From Chloroflexota bacterium (GTDB taxonomy: Bacteria; Chloroflexota; Limnocylindria; Limnocylindrales; CSP1-4): a DNA stretch of 6,538 bases. Shown one piece after another: positions 1 to 5,561 of this stretch. The notes under the pieces were generated by a model. That model was not told the DNA's origin. It saw nothing but the letters and a program-made list of their open reading frames with translations, and made no database searches. Each line of letters opens with the position of its first letter. The first letter of the stretch is position 1. The stretch spans positions 1 through 6,538 of the forward strand of contig JACCQX010000130.1 in NCBI GenBank assembly GCA_013813905.1, in the 5' to 3' direction. Made by a program: the position numbers and the translations under genes.

Positions 1-7
1 GGGCGGT

Positions 8-328
8 CTAGCTGTCGCCGCCCTCGGAGACGATGGCCAGGATGTCCTTCTGGCTGACGATCAGCAGATCCTCACCGTCCACCTTGAACTCGGTCCCGGC
101 GTACTTGGCGTAGAGGACCTTGTCGCCTTCCTTGACGTCCATGGCCTCGCGCTTGCCGTCGTCGTTCAGACGGCCCGGGCCGGCGGACAGGATGGTGCCC
201 TCCTGGGGCTTTTCCTTGGCGGTGTCCGGCAGGACGATGCCGCTCTTGGTCATCTCCTCACGCGGTGTGGGCTGGATGACCACCCGGTCGCCGAGCGGCC
301 GGAGCTTGGTCGCAATGGCAGTCGCCAA
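8..328 (-). CDS. groES: Co-chaperonin GroES (Hsp10)
   Basis: This is the 10-kDa co-chaperonin that forms the heptameric lid of the GroEL folding chamber in the cytoplasm. The 106-residue product has the usual family length. It begins MATAIATKLRPLGDRVVIQ, has the mobile loop that contacts GroEL at about residues 23-36 (EEMTKSGIVLPD), the conserved KPQEGTI stretch, the GDKVLYAKYAGTE segment and a typical C-terminal ILAIV. The frame stays open upstream to an ATG at 427, but that would add 33 non-conserved residues and start inside the operator. The TTG at 328-326 is preferred because a full AGGAGG lies 8 nt upstream and the protein then starts where the family does. It is controlled by a CIRCE operator, so HrcA heat-shock repression is inferred. 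No groEL is visible; it would lie past the left edge if adjacent. Confidence 0.96.
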   Translation of the reverse strand: MATAIATKLRPLGDRVVIQPTPREEMTKSGIVLPDTAKEKPQEGTILSAGPGRLNDDGKREAMDVKEGDKVLYAKYAGTEFKVDGEDLLIVSQKDILAIVSEGGDS

Positions 329-336
329 CGCGGTTC

Positions 337-342
337 CCTCCT
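337..342 (-). promoter_or_regulatory. Shine-Dalgarno of groES, fixes a TTG start
   Basis: On the minus strand AGGAGG stands 8 nt before the TTG at 328-326. This perfect site at ideal spacing decides the start over the upstream in-frame ATG at 427. Confidence 0.85.
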
Positions 343-420
343 GATATGTGTGCTTGCGGCGACCGCCCCGAACATCGCCGACGGGCTGTCGGAGACCGAG
401 CGATCGAGCCGCTGGGGATG

Positions 421-447
421 TTAGCACTCTCGGGCTGAGAGTGCCAG
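421..447 (-). promoter_or_regulatory. CIRCE operator (HrcA binding site)
   Basis: The plus strand reads TTAGCACTC, then 9 nt, then GAGTGCCAG. The CIRCE consensus is TTAGCACTC-N9-GAGTGCTAA, so one arm is perfect, the other matches 7 of 9, and the spacer has the exact length. It lies immediately downstream of the groES -10, covering the expected transcription start. That is the classic position for repression by HrcA. The hrcA gene is not in this window. Confidence 0.93.
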
Positions 448-448
448 A

Positions 449-477
449 AGGCTACCGCGAGGAGTCGTCGCTGTCAA
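449..477 (-). promoter_or_regulatory. Sigma-70-type promoter of groES
   Basis: On the minus strand there is a perfect -35 hexamer TTGACA (477-472), a 17-nt spacer and a -10-like TAGCCT (454-449). Transcription should begin near 441, inside the CIRCE operator, giving a leader of about 110 nt before the TTG start. Confidence 0.8.
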
Positions 478-480
478 CCG

Positions 481-508
481 GTGTACTCGTTCGGTACGTC
501 CGGTACAC
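481..508. repeat. Phased GTAC motifs / inverted repeat upstream of groES promoter
   Basis: GTGTAC (481-486) and GTACAC (503-508) are inverted arms around a central CGGTACG. GTAC occurs at 483, 494 and 503, about one per helical turn, directly upstream of the groES -35 at 472-477. It could be a binding site for an additional regulator; no known operator was recognised. Confidence 0.4.
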
Positions 509-873
509 GTCAGCTGTCGAGGCCGGCCAGGGGCAATGTTCGTCAGATGTTCGTCGTCGGGGACGTTGCGGCCACGGGATCGCTGTTCTGCCGTCAGATG
601 TTCGCGCAGGGAGACCTTGCGTGTGCCGTAGGACCCCTGAATAGGCTGCCCCCCGTTCAGGCAACTCCGGCTGAGCGTGGCTTCGCGTGCCGGATCCGCC
701 GGACGGCTGACAGGCTCCGCATAGAGTGCGGGGAACGTACTTCTGACAGGAACCACGGCCCGGCCAGCCGTCCCTCGGGCGATCGCAGCCGCTGGCGGAC
801 CTCGCGGGATCGGTGCGGGAGGGAGATCCACGATGCGCGCGTGCCTGGTGACCTGACCACGGACCGTCGAGTC
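509..873. other. Region without a recognisable gene
   Basis: No frame on either strand gives a product that resembles a protein family. The long open frames here are low-complexity Arg/Pro/Ser-rich products of high GC. Apart from the 13-bp direct repeats, and possibly highly decayed downstream sequence of the adjacent HTH pseudogene, nothing was recognised. Confidence 0.55.
541..604. repeat. 13-bp direct repeat pair
   Basis: CGTCAGATGTTCG occurs at 541-553 and exactly again at 592-604, a period of 51 bp or roughly five helical turns. The bases between the copies are unrelated. On the minus strand each copy begins CGAAC, but the other half of a CGAAC-N4-GTTCG type SOS box is missing. Confidence 0.5.
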
Positions 874-1170
874 TTCCGGCTTCACCACCAACCGGCCGAT
901 CCTCCACCACGCGCCCGCTCAGCCGCGCGTGGCCCTCATCCAACAGGCGGTCAAGCGCTGCACCCTGCCACGAGGGCCGAAGGTCGATGCGACCGCCGAG
1001 CGCCTGGAAAACGGCGGCGATCCCGTCCAGCGTCAAGCCTCCCACTTGTCCCGCTTCCAACCTCACGACCGTCAGGCGGCTGACCCCTGATCGATGCGCG
1101 ACGTTACCTGTCGCAGACGTTGACGGTGGCGAATGAGCCGGGCGATCCTGCCGACTTGCTGGGGCGTCAT
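874..1170 (-). pseudogene. Broken XRE-type helix-turn-helix regulator
   Basis: From an ATG at 1170 the minus strand encodes MTPQQVGRIARLIRHRQRLRQ and then stops at 1072. The expected continuation is in another frame: NVAHRSGVSRLTVVRLEAG, a typical XRE/Cro helix-turn-helix recognition segment. It is followed by LTLDGIAAVFQALGGRIDLR and WQGAALDRLLDEGHARL, as in XRE regulators that carry a C-terminal domain after the DNA-binding part. Homology resumes exactly if one base is missing near 1104-1108. After VVED (about 899) the frame is lost again; VVKPE (about 874-888) in a third frame looks like a remnant of the next conserved block. An alternative in-frame ATG is at 1197. Two frame breaks argue for a decayed gene rather than one sequencing error, but the second break is less certain. 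The left boundary is approximate. Confidence 0.62.
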
Positions 1171-1295
1171 GGAGTCAGGGTGAGCCTCGCCGATCATCCA
1201 GCGTCTGATCGTGACTTATCTCGTGATCAATAGGGAACGGGACCGCGACCCCATCCTCCTGCCAATGGGTGTCCCGCGGCCAAGCCAGGCCGCCC

Positions 1296-1301
1296 TACAC
1301 T
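1296..1301 (+). promoter_or_regulatory. Probable -10 box for a leaderless thioesterase mRNA
   Basis: TACACT fits the TANNNT -10 pattern and ends 7 nt before the ATG at 1309. Transcription would then start at or next to the first base of the start codon. No Shine-Dalgarno precedes the ATG and no good -35 is visible at 17-18 nt, so the call rests on the hexamer and its spacing. Confidence 0.45.
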
Positions 1302-1308
1302 CCCTCCG

Positions 1309-2082
1309 ATGTCATTCCCGCAGCGCATCGAGCAGTCCTATCGCGCCCGATTCGATGAGTGCGGTGCCGACGGACTCATGCGCAGCTCGAGCTACCTCCG
1401 GTACGCACAGGAGATGGCCTGGGTGCACTCGGATCTTCTCGGGCTGGACCGGGCGTGGTACGAGGAGCGGCAACTCACCTGGGTGGTCCGCTCGCTTCAG
1501 CTGGACGTAGTCTCACCGATCGTCCATGGGCAAACGTTCACCGTCTCCACCGAGGTCGTGGGTTGGCGGCGGGCGCTGTCACGCCGCCGAACGGAGCTCT
1601 GCGGGCCTGATGGATCCCTCGCCGCGCTCGTGCTCATCGACTGGGTGGGACTGGGACCTTCCGGCACGCCGGTGCGCATCCCCACCGAGATAGTCGCGAT
1701 GCTGAACGAGTCCGGCGCGGCCACGTTCGAGCCTATCCGGGCTTCCCTGCCCACGGCACCGGCCGACGCTGCGCTCCACCAGGTGACCGTCCTGCCGCGT
1801 GACATCGACCCCATGGCCCACGTCAACAACGCGGTCTACCTGGACTACATGGAAGAGGCCCTCTCGGCAGCCGGAGCCGAAGCGGCCATGAGCCGGGTAC
1901 CGCGGCGCTATCGGCTGGAATACGTCACCGCGGCGGAGCTGGGAGACCGGCCCACCGCCACTGTCTGGCGAGAAGGAACGGGCTGGGCCTATCGACTGAG
2001 CGGCGAAGGCACGCGAGACATCCTGCGGGCACGGCTGGAGATCGATCCGAGCGGCCTCGAGGCGGGTCGAGCCCGGCGCTGA
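1309..2082 (+). CDS. Acyl-ACP thioesterase-like protein (double hotdog)
   Basis: This 257-residue cytoplasmic enzyme probably hydrolyses acyl-ACP, or possibly acyl-CoA, to release fatty acids. It has two hotdog modules as in the FatA/FatB-type family. Module 1 (about residues 8-120) opens with RARFDECGADGLMRSSSYLRYAQE. Module 2 (about 150-250) contains RDIDPMAHVNNAVYLDYMEE (164-183), closely matching the catalytic D-x-D...HVNN...Y segment of plant-type enzymes, with D165, D167, H171 and N173-N174 present. The strong HVNN motif and helix-starting pattern support activity; chain-length specificity cannot be read. No Shine-Dalgarno precedes the ATG, and a TANNNT box 7 nt upstream suggests a leaderless transcript. 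The gene stands alone on the plus strand and converges on tatD with a 20-nt gap. A 4-hydroxybenzoyl-CoA thioesterase-like role is the main alternative. Confidence 0.85.
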   Translation: MSFPQRIEQSYRARFDECGADGLMRSSSYLRYAQEMAWVHSDLLGLDRAWYEERQLTWVVRSLQLDVVSPIVHGQTFTVSTEVVGWRRALSRRRTELCGPDGSLAALVLIDWVGLGPSGTPVRIPTEIVAMLNESGAATFEPIRASLPTAPADAALHQVTVLPRDIDPMAHVNNAVYLDYMEEALSAAGAEAAMSRVPRRYRLEYVTAAELGDRPTATVWREGTGWAYRLSGEGTRDILRARLEIDPSGLEAGRARR

Positions 2083-2102
2083 CCCGGCGCACAGTCGGAC
2101 GG

Positions 2103-2921
2103 TCAGCTGGTCCCGAACGTCGCGTCGTAAGCGCGCACCAGCCCCTCGCCTAGCGCCTCCGGATCCTCCCCGCGCTGCTCAGCCAGCCACCGAGCGGTCA
2201 CCTCTACCCATCGAGGCTCATTGCGGCGTCGCGGCGCGCCCGGTGGGGAAAGATACGGCGAGTCGGTCTCGACCAGGAGGTGCTCTGCCGGGACCAACCG
2301 CGCGACCGTGGCGCTGACCTCCTCGCCGCGCCGGAACACGAGACCGCTGAAGCTTATGGCCAGCCCCAGCTCCAGCGCCCGTTCGCCGTAGTCGACCGGT
2401 CCGGAGAACGAGTGCAGCAGAGCCGGGGGCCGGCCGCCAAGCGGCGAACGCGATCCGGATCGCTCTATCCCCGCCGCCAAGAGTTCCCTTAGGAGATCGT
2501 CCTGAGCGTCACGCTGGCCCGGTCGGGAGCGGCAATGGAGGATGGCCGGTTTGCGCAGCTCCAGCGCGAGCGCCAGGTGTCGCCGTAGGTTGGCCAGCTG
2601 CGCCTCGCGCGTAGAAAAGCCCCGGTCGTAGTCCAGGCCGGTCTCCCCCACGGCCACGACCCGCTCGTCCCGAGCCAGCGCTGCGATCTCCCCCCACATG
2701 CCGTCGTCGACCGTGGACGCCGCGTGCGGGTGGATCCCGGCCGAGGCATCCACGCGCGGCCAGCGCTCCGCCAGCGCCACGCTATCGCGACTCGACGGCA
2801 GGTCCCAGCCTGGGGCCAGGAGCCGCTCCACACCGGCCAGGCGCGCGGCGCGGAGGACGAGGTCCGCATCTGCCGCGAAGGCTTCCGCCTGGAGGTGCGC
2901 GTGAGAGTCGACCAGGCGCAC
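2103..2921 (-). CDS. tatD: TatD-family metal-dependent hydrolase / DNase
   Basis: This is a 272-residue TIM-barrel hydrolase of the TatD family, whose members act as metal-dependent 3'-5' DNases/RNases. The metal site is complete: H7 and H9 in DSHAHL, E93 in VGETGLDYDR, H129 in ILHCRS, H170 in LLHSFSG, and D220 in VETDSPYLSP. The family is usually about 255-265 residues; the extra length here is a Ser/Gly/Arg/Pro-rich loop at about 150-166, between the strands carrying H129 and H170. The start is a GTG at 2921 with only a weak purine-rich site, and it places DSHAHL at the usual N-terminal position. It lies 30 nt behind the VOC gene and is the last gene of the likely metG-VOC-tatD operon. No clear intrinsic terminator is seen in the 20 nt before the convergent thioesterase gene. 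Confidence 0.93.
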   Translation of the reverse strand: MRLVDSHAHLQAEAFAADADLVLRAARLAGVERLLAPGWDLPSSRDSVALAERWPRVDASAGIHPHAASTVDDGMWGEIAALARDERVVAVGETGLDYDRGFSTREAQLANLRRHLALALELRKPAILHCRSRPGQRDAQDDLLRELLAAGIERSGSRSPLGGRPPALLHSFSGPVDYGERALELGLAISFSGLVFRRGEEVSATVARLVPAEHLLVETDSPYLSPPGAPRRRNEPRWVEVTARWLAEQRGEDPEALGEGLVRAYDATFGTS

Positions 2922-2951
2922 GTAGCTTTCGGCCGCCCGACCGCCCCTGCG

Positions 2952-3326
2952 TCAGGCCTGAGCCTGGTCGGTCGTCTCCCAGAGTCCGATCTCGCCGCCC
3001 TCGCTGTCTCGAACGACGCCATACCAGCCCTGGCCGGGCACCTCTGTGCGGGGCACGATGACCTCACCGCCGAGCCCGCTCACCCTGGCCGCGACGTCGT
3101 CGATGGAGTCGACGCTCACGTACTGCACCATCGTCTGGCGGGCCATCTCGCCGCGCCTGCCGATAGCGCCGCCGACCTCGCCAGGGCCCGCCCGGAACAT
3201 GTGATAGCCCTCATAACCCTCGGGCGCCTGGAACTTCCAGCCGAAGAGCTCGCCGTAGAAGCGCTTGGCACGCTCGGGGTCATCGGCGGGGATCTCCACA
3301 TGCCCCATCTGCCCGTGTTCTGCCAT
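2952..3326 (-). CDS. VOC-superfamily (glyoxalase/bleomycin-resistance fold) protein
   Basis: This 124-residue single-domain protein of the vicinal oxygen chelate superfamily opens GHVEIPADDPERAKRFYGEL (8-27), FGWKF (28-32), the standard beta-alpha start. A second module contains VQYVSVDSIDDVAARVSGLG (68-87) and ends with GWYGVVRDSEGGEIGLWE (100-117). H9 and E117 are plausible metal ligands by comparison with the family. The exact reaction cannot be told; members include glyoxalases, dioxygenases and proteins without known activity. The frame is open upstream to 3428, but the conserved fold begins just after the ATG at 3326. GAGAGG lies 6 nt before that ATG, so 3326 is chosen. It is 40 nt behind metG and 30 nt ahead of tatD, which suggests co-transcription. 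Confidence 0.85.
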   Translation of the reverse strand: MAEHGQMGHVEIPADDPERAKRFYGELFGWKFQAPEGYEGYHMFRAGPGEVGGAIGRRGEMARQTMVQYVSVDSIDDVAARVSGLGGEVIVPRTEVPGQGWYGVVRDSEGGEIGLWETTDQAQA

Positions 3327-3366
3327 CTCATGCCTCTCTCTTGGTGGGTCCACGATCGGAGCCAGT

Positions 3367-4995
3367 CTAGGCGATGGCTTCCGTCTCCAGTCGCGGGAAG
3401 AGAGGCTCCGGCGCGCCCACCTGCCCACCCGCTGGCACGGCTCCCCAACGCAGCAGGTCGCTCAATGGTGGTCCACCGTTGCCATCGGGGCCGTACGGGT
3501 AGTCCACGCCGAGCTGCGTCGCGGCGCCCGCCGCTACGTTCGGCATGTACGGCGCCGCCGCGAGGCTCACCAGGCGGCAGACCTCCAGCAGATCGCCCAA
3601 CGTGGCGCGAAGGTGCTCCTCGGCCGCCCCATCGCCGCCCTTGGCGGCCTTGGCCAGGACCCACGGCTGCTCAGTCTCCACGAACCGGTTGGCATCCCCG
3701 ACGAACTCCCATAGGGCCGCCAGCGCCTCGTGTAGCAGGCAGCCCTGCAAGCTCGCCTGGTAGCGATCCAGGAGGGCCGGCCAGGCGGCGCCGAGAGGAC
3801 CGCTCGGGACGGGGGCCGTTCGCTCGCCCGCCAGATAGCGCGCCGTCATGGTCAGCGTGCGGTTCAGCAGGTTGCCGAAGTCGTTGGCCAGGTCGGCGTT
3901 GTAGCGCCGCACGAAGGAGTCCCAGGAGACGTCGGCGTCACGATCGAAGGGCACCTCGCGCAGGGTCACGTAACGGGCGCCGTCGCTCCCGAACTTGCGC
4001 ACTACGTCGAGCGGATCAAGGAAGTTGCCCCGGCTCTTGCTCATTCGTTCACCCCGCAGCGATAGGAAGCCGTGCACCCAGACCTTCTGCGGTAGCGGCA
4101 GCCCGGTGCTCAGGAGCATGGCCGGCCAAACCACGGTATGAAACCGATTTATGTCTTTGCCGATGACGTGCAGGTCCGCCGGCCACCACCGCTCGAACGA
4201 CTCGAGATCGTCCGGGAAGCCCGCGCCCGTTATGTAGTTGATGAGCGCGTCGAACCAGACGTAGATGACGCCTGCATCCGGATCGGCGGATCCGTCGTCC
4301 AGCACAGCGTCTGATCCGTCTTCGCGGATGGGAAAGGGGATCCCCCAGCGGAATGTCTCGCGACTGATCGAGATGTCCTCCAGACCCTGGCGGATGAAGG
4401 CCAGCATCTCGTTCCGTCGGTACTCCGGTTGGACCCACCCGGGATCAGCGTCGAAATGCTCCAGAAGCCGGTCGCCGTAGGCGGACAGACGGAAGAACCA
4501 GTTGCGCTCGCGCAGCCACAGCAGGTCGACCTCGAGGTGATTGGGGCAGCGCGTGACACCATCAGCACCGATCTCCAGATCGGCCGCGGAACGGAAGCCC
4601 TCGTTGGGGCAGTACCAACCCTCATAAGTGCCCAGATAGATGTCGCCATTGGCGTAAGCCCGCCGGACCATCTCTTGCGATGCCCGTCGATGGTCGGGGT
4701 CCGACGTGCGGATGAACCGGTCGGGAGAGATGGCCAGAGCGTCCTCAGCCTCCTTGAACAGCGCCACCATGTCGTCCACGAAGGCCCGCGTATCAAGACC
4801 CAACTCCTGCGCCCGCTGCTGGATGTTGACCGAGTGCTCGTCCGTGCCCGTCAGGAAACGCGTGTGGTCTCCGCTCATGCGGTGCCAGCGCGCGATGACG
4901 TCCGCCCCGATCACCTCGTACAGCGTGTGCAGGCCGGGGCGGTTGTTGGGATACGCGATGGCGGTCGTGAGGTAGTAGCGGCGACGTTCATCCAT
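3367..4995 (-). CDS. metG: Methionyl-tRNA synthetase, atypical HIGH signature
   Basis: This 542-residue class I aminoacyl-tRNA synthetase charges tRNA-Met in the cytoplasm. The N-terminal Rossmann region has YYLTTAIAYPN (7-17), DVIARWHRMSGD and TGTDEH (49-54). The connective domain (about 115-170) holds the zinc-knuckle region and the ERNWFFRLSAY segment. RMSKSRGN (317-324) is the KMSKS loop, and the C-terminal part is the helical anticodon-binding domain. No C-terminal EMAP/tRNA-binding domain follows. Two features are odd. Where HxGH is expected the protein has PGLHTLYE, so H-x-G-H aligns to G21-L22-H23-T24. The usual zinc ligands C-x2-C...C-x2-H read C129-x2-E132...C150-x2-H153. The frame is open to 5115, but the ATG at 4995 starts the protein just before the first conserved strand. 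It is first in the likely operon with the VOC gene and tatD. Confidence 0.94.
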   Translation of the reverse strand: MDERRRYYLTTAIAYPNNRPGLHTLYEVIGADVIARWHRMSGDHTRFLTGTDEHSVNIQQRAQELGLDTRAFVDDMVALFKEAEDALAISPDRFIRTSDPDHRRASQEMVRRAYANGDIYLGTYEGWYCPNEGFRSAADLEIGADGVTRCPNHLEVDLLWLRERNWFFRLSAYGDRLLEHFDADPGWVQPEYRRNEMLAFIRQGLEDISISRETFRWGIPFPIREDGSDAVLDDGSADPDAGVIYVWFDALINYITGAGFPDDLESFERWWPADLHVIGKDINRFHTVVWPAMLLSTGLPLPQKVWVHGFLSLRGERMSKSRGNFLDPLDVVRKFGSDGARYVTLREVPFDRDADVSWDSFVRRYNADLANDFGNLLNRTLTMTARYLAGERTAPVPSGPLGAAWPALLDRYQASLQGCLLHEALAALWEFVGDANRFVETEQPWVLAKAAKGGDGAAEEHLRATLGDLLEVCRLVSLAAAPYMPNVAAGAATQLGVDYPYGPDGNGGPPLSDLLRWGAVPAGGQVGAPEPLFPRLETEAIA

Positions 4996-5005
4996 GGGAG
5001 CGGCG

Positions 5006-5011
5006 ATGGTA
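5006..5011 (-). promoter_or_regulatory. Possible -10 box of metG
   Basis: On the minus strand TACCAT lies 10 nt before the metG ATG at 4995. No Shine-Dalgarno is visible, so a leaderless or very short-leader transcript is possible. No convincing -35 accompanies it. Confidence 0.3.
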
Positions 5012-5120
5012 GCAGCGCGTTGCGCGATGGCGGCCCGGCTCGTTGCGGACTGTCGTCCGGCGGACAGCGCCGGCCTCGCGGACGCGACACGGCCGCTAGC
5101 CGCATGTTGACTCACGGGGC

Positions 5121-5188
5121 GTCTGCTGGCTGATCGTTCGTTGATACCAACGGATCGACCATGCGTGCCAACAGATCAAGCAGCAGAC
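5121..5188 (+). promoter_or_regulatory. Imperfect inverted repeat / possible structured mRNA leader
   Basis: The arms 5121-5135 and 5174-5188 pair at 13 of 15 positions: eight perfect pairs (GTCTGCTG with CAGCAGAC), two mismatches, then five more pairs. The 38-nt loop contains a second hairpin, CGTTG-atac-CAACG (5139-5152). The outer stem ends 6 nt before the Shine-Dalgarno of the small gene. GATC at 5132 could pair with GATC at 5153 or at 5174, so two exclusive folds are possible. A possible -35, TTGACT, is at 5107-5112, but no good -10 was found, so it is unclear whether the left arm is transcribed. It matches no riboswitch class I could recognise. Confidence 0.45.
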
Positions 5189-5206
5189 GACGAAAGGGGC
5201 CTACCC

Positions 5207-5491
5207 ATGAACCACCAGACAGCGATGGGAATGTTCGCGGACGTCCGCCAGGCGGATCTTCACGAGCAGGCGCGCTCTGCGCGTCTCGCCCGCGAGGCAG
5301 GACTTCACACAAGCCACCATGGGAACGAAGCGGTCCACACGGGCCATCGCCGGCTCGTAACCGCGCTCGTTTCGCTGGTGTTGGCACTGGCCATGAGCGC
5401 CAGCGTCGCGCTCGCCAACGAGGCCGGCGGCCCGGTTTCGGGCGGCGGCGGCGGCGGCTGCGGCAGCACGGGTAAGATTCTCGTCTGCTGA
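5207..5491 (+). CDS. Small membrane/secreted protein with Gly-rich two-Cys tail
   Basis: No family was recognised for this 94-residue product. Residues 1-49 form a charged, His-rich N-terminal region with a probable helix (ADVRQADLHEQARSARLARE, 11-30). Residues 50-70 (LVTALVSLVLALAMSASVAL then A) form one hydrophobic segment ending in VALA, a plausible signal-peptidase I site. The tail from N71 has six consecutive glycines (79-84), C85 and a C-terminal C94. If cut after A70 it would release a 24-residue peptide with two cysteines; uncut, it would be a single-pass membrane protein with the tail outside. The ATG at 5207 is chosen because AGGGG lies 7 nt upstream; an in-frame ATG at 5141 has no such site and falls in the inverted repeat. 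It is divergent from metG, with a hairpin 2 nt after its stop. The six glycines are encoded by six identical GGC codons. Confidence 0.7.
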   Translation: MNHQTAMGMFADVRQADLHEQARSARLAREAGLHTSHHGNEAVHTGHRRLVTALVSLVLALAMSASVALANEAGGPVSGGGGGGCGSTGKILVC

Positions 5492-5492
5492 G

Positions 5493-5540
5493 GCCCGGTC
5501 GACTTCGGGCCGACCGGGCGGACAGCGCCGACCGGGCGGA
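5493..5540 (+). repeat. Hairpin plus 14-bp direct repeat after the small gene
   Basis: GCCCGGTCG (5493-5501) pairs perfectly with CGACCGGGC (5511-5519), giving a 9-bp GC-rich stem that begins 2 nt after the stop codon. GCCGACCGGGCGGA then occurs twice, at 5509-5522 and 5527-5540, so the left arm could pair instead with 5529-5537. There is no T-run, so this is more likely a stabilising 3' structure or a Rho-assisted pause than a simple intrinsic terminator. Confidence 0.55.
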
Positions 5541-5561
5541 TCTCGAACGGTCGCATCGAAG

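Noticed and set aside
329..427. N-terminal extension of GroES to an ATG at 427
   Set aside because: The added residues are not GroES-like, overlap the CIRCE operator, and bypass a perfect Shine-Dalgarno at 337-342.
541..604. SOS (LexA) boxes at the 13-bp repeats
   Set aside because: Each copy has a CGAAC half-site on the minus strand but the opposite half reads GACG rather than GTTCG, and no SOS gene is adjacent.
481..1083. Open frame of 200 codons on the plus strand
   Set aside because: The product is Arg/Pro/Ser-rich with no recognisable domain, starts inside the groES upstream repeat without a ribosome site, and lies opposite the better supported HTH pseudogene.
1206..1229. TGATC...GATCA arms upstream of the HTH pseudogene as an operator
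   Set aside because: Arms are only 5 bp with a 14-nt gap and no wider symmetry, so chance is sufficient.
2724..4166. Long plus-strand open frame of 480 codons
   Set aside because: It is antisense to tatD, the VOC gene and metG, all clearly homologous to known families, and its product is an Arg/Pro/Ala-rich shadow translation.
5107..5135. Promoter TTGACT (5107-5112) for the small gene
   Set aside because: The -35 is good, but at 17-18 nt the -10 would be CTGATC or TGATCG, too poor to call as a feature.
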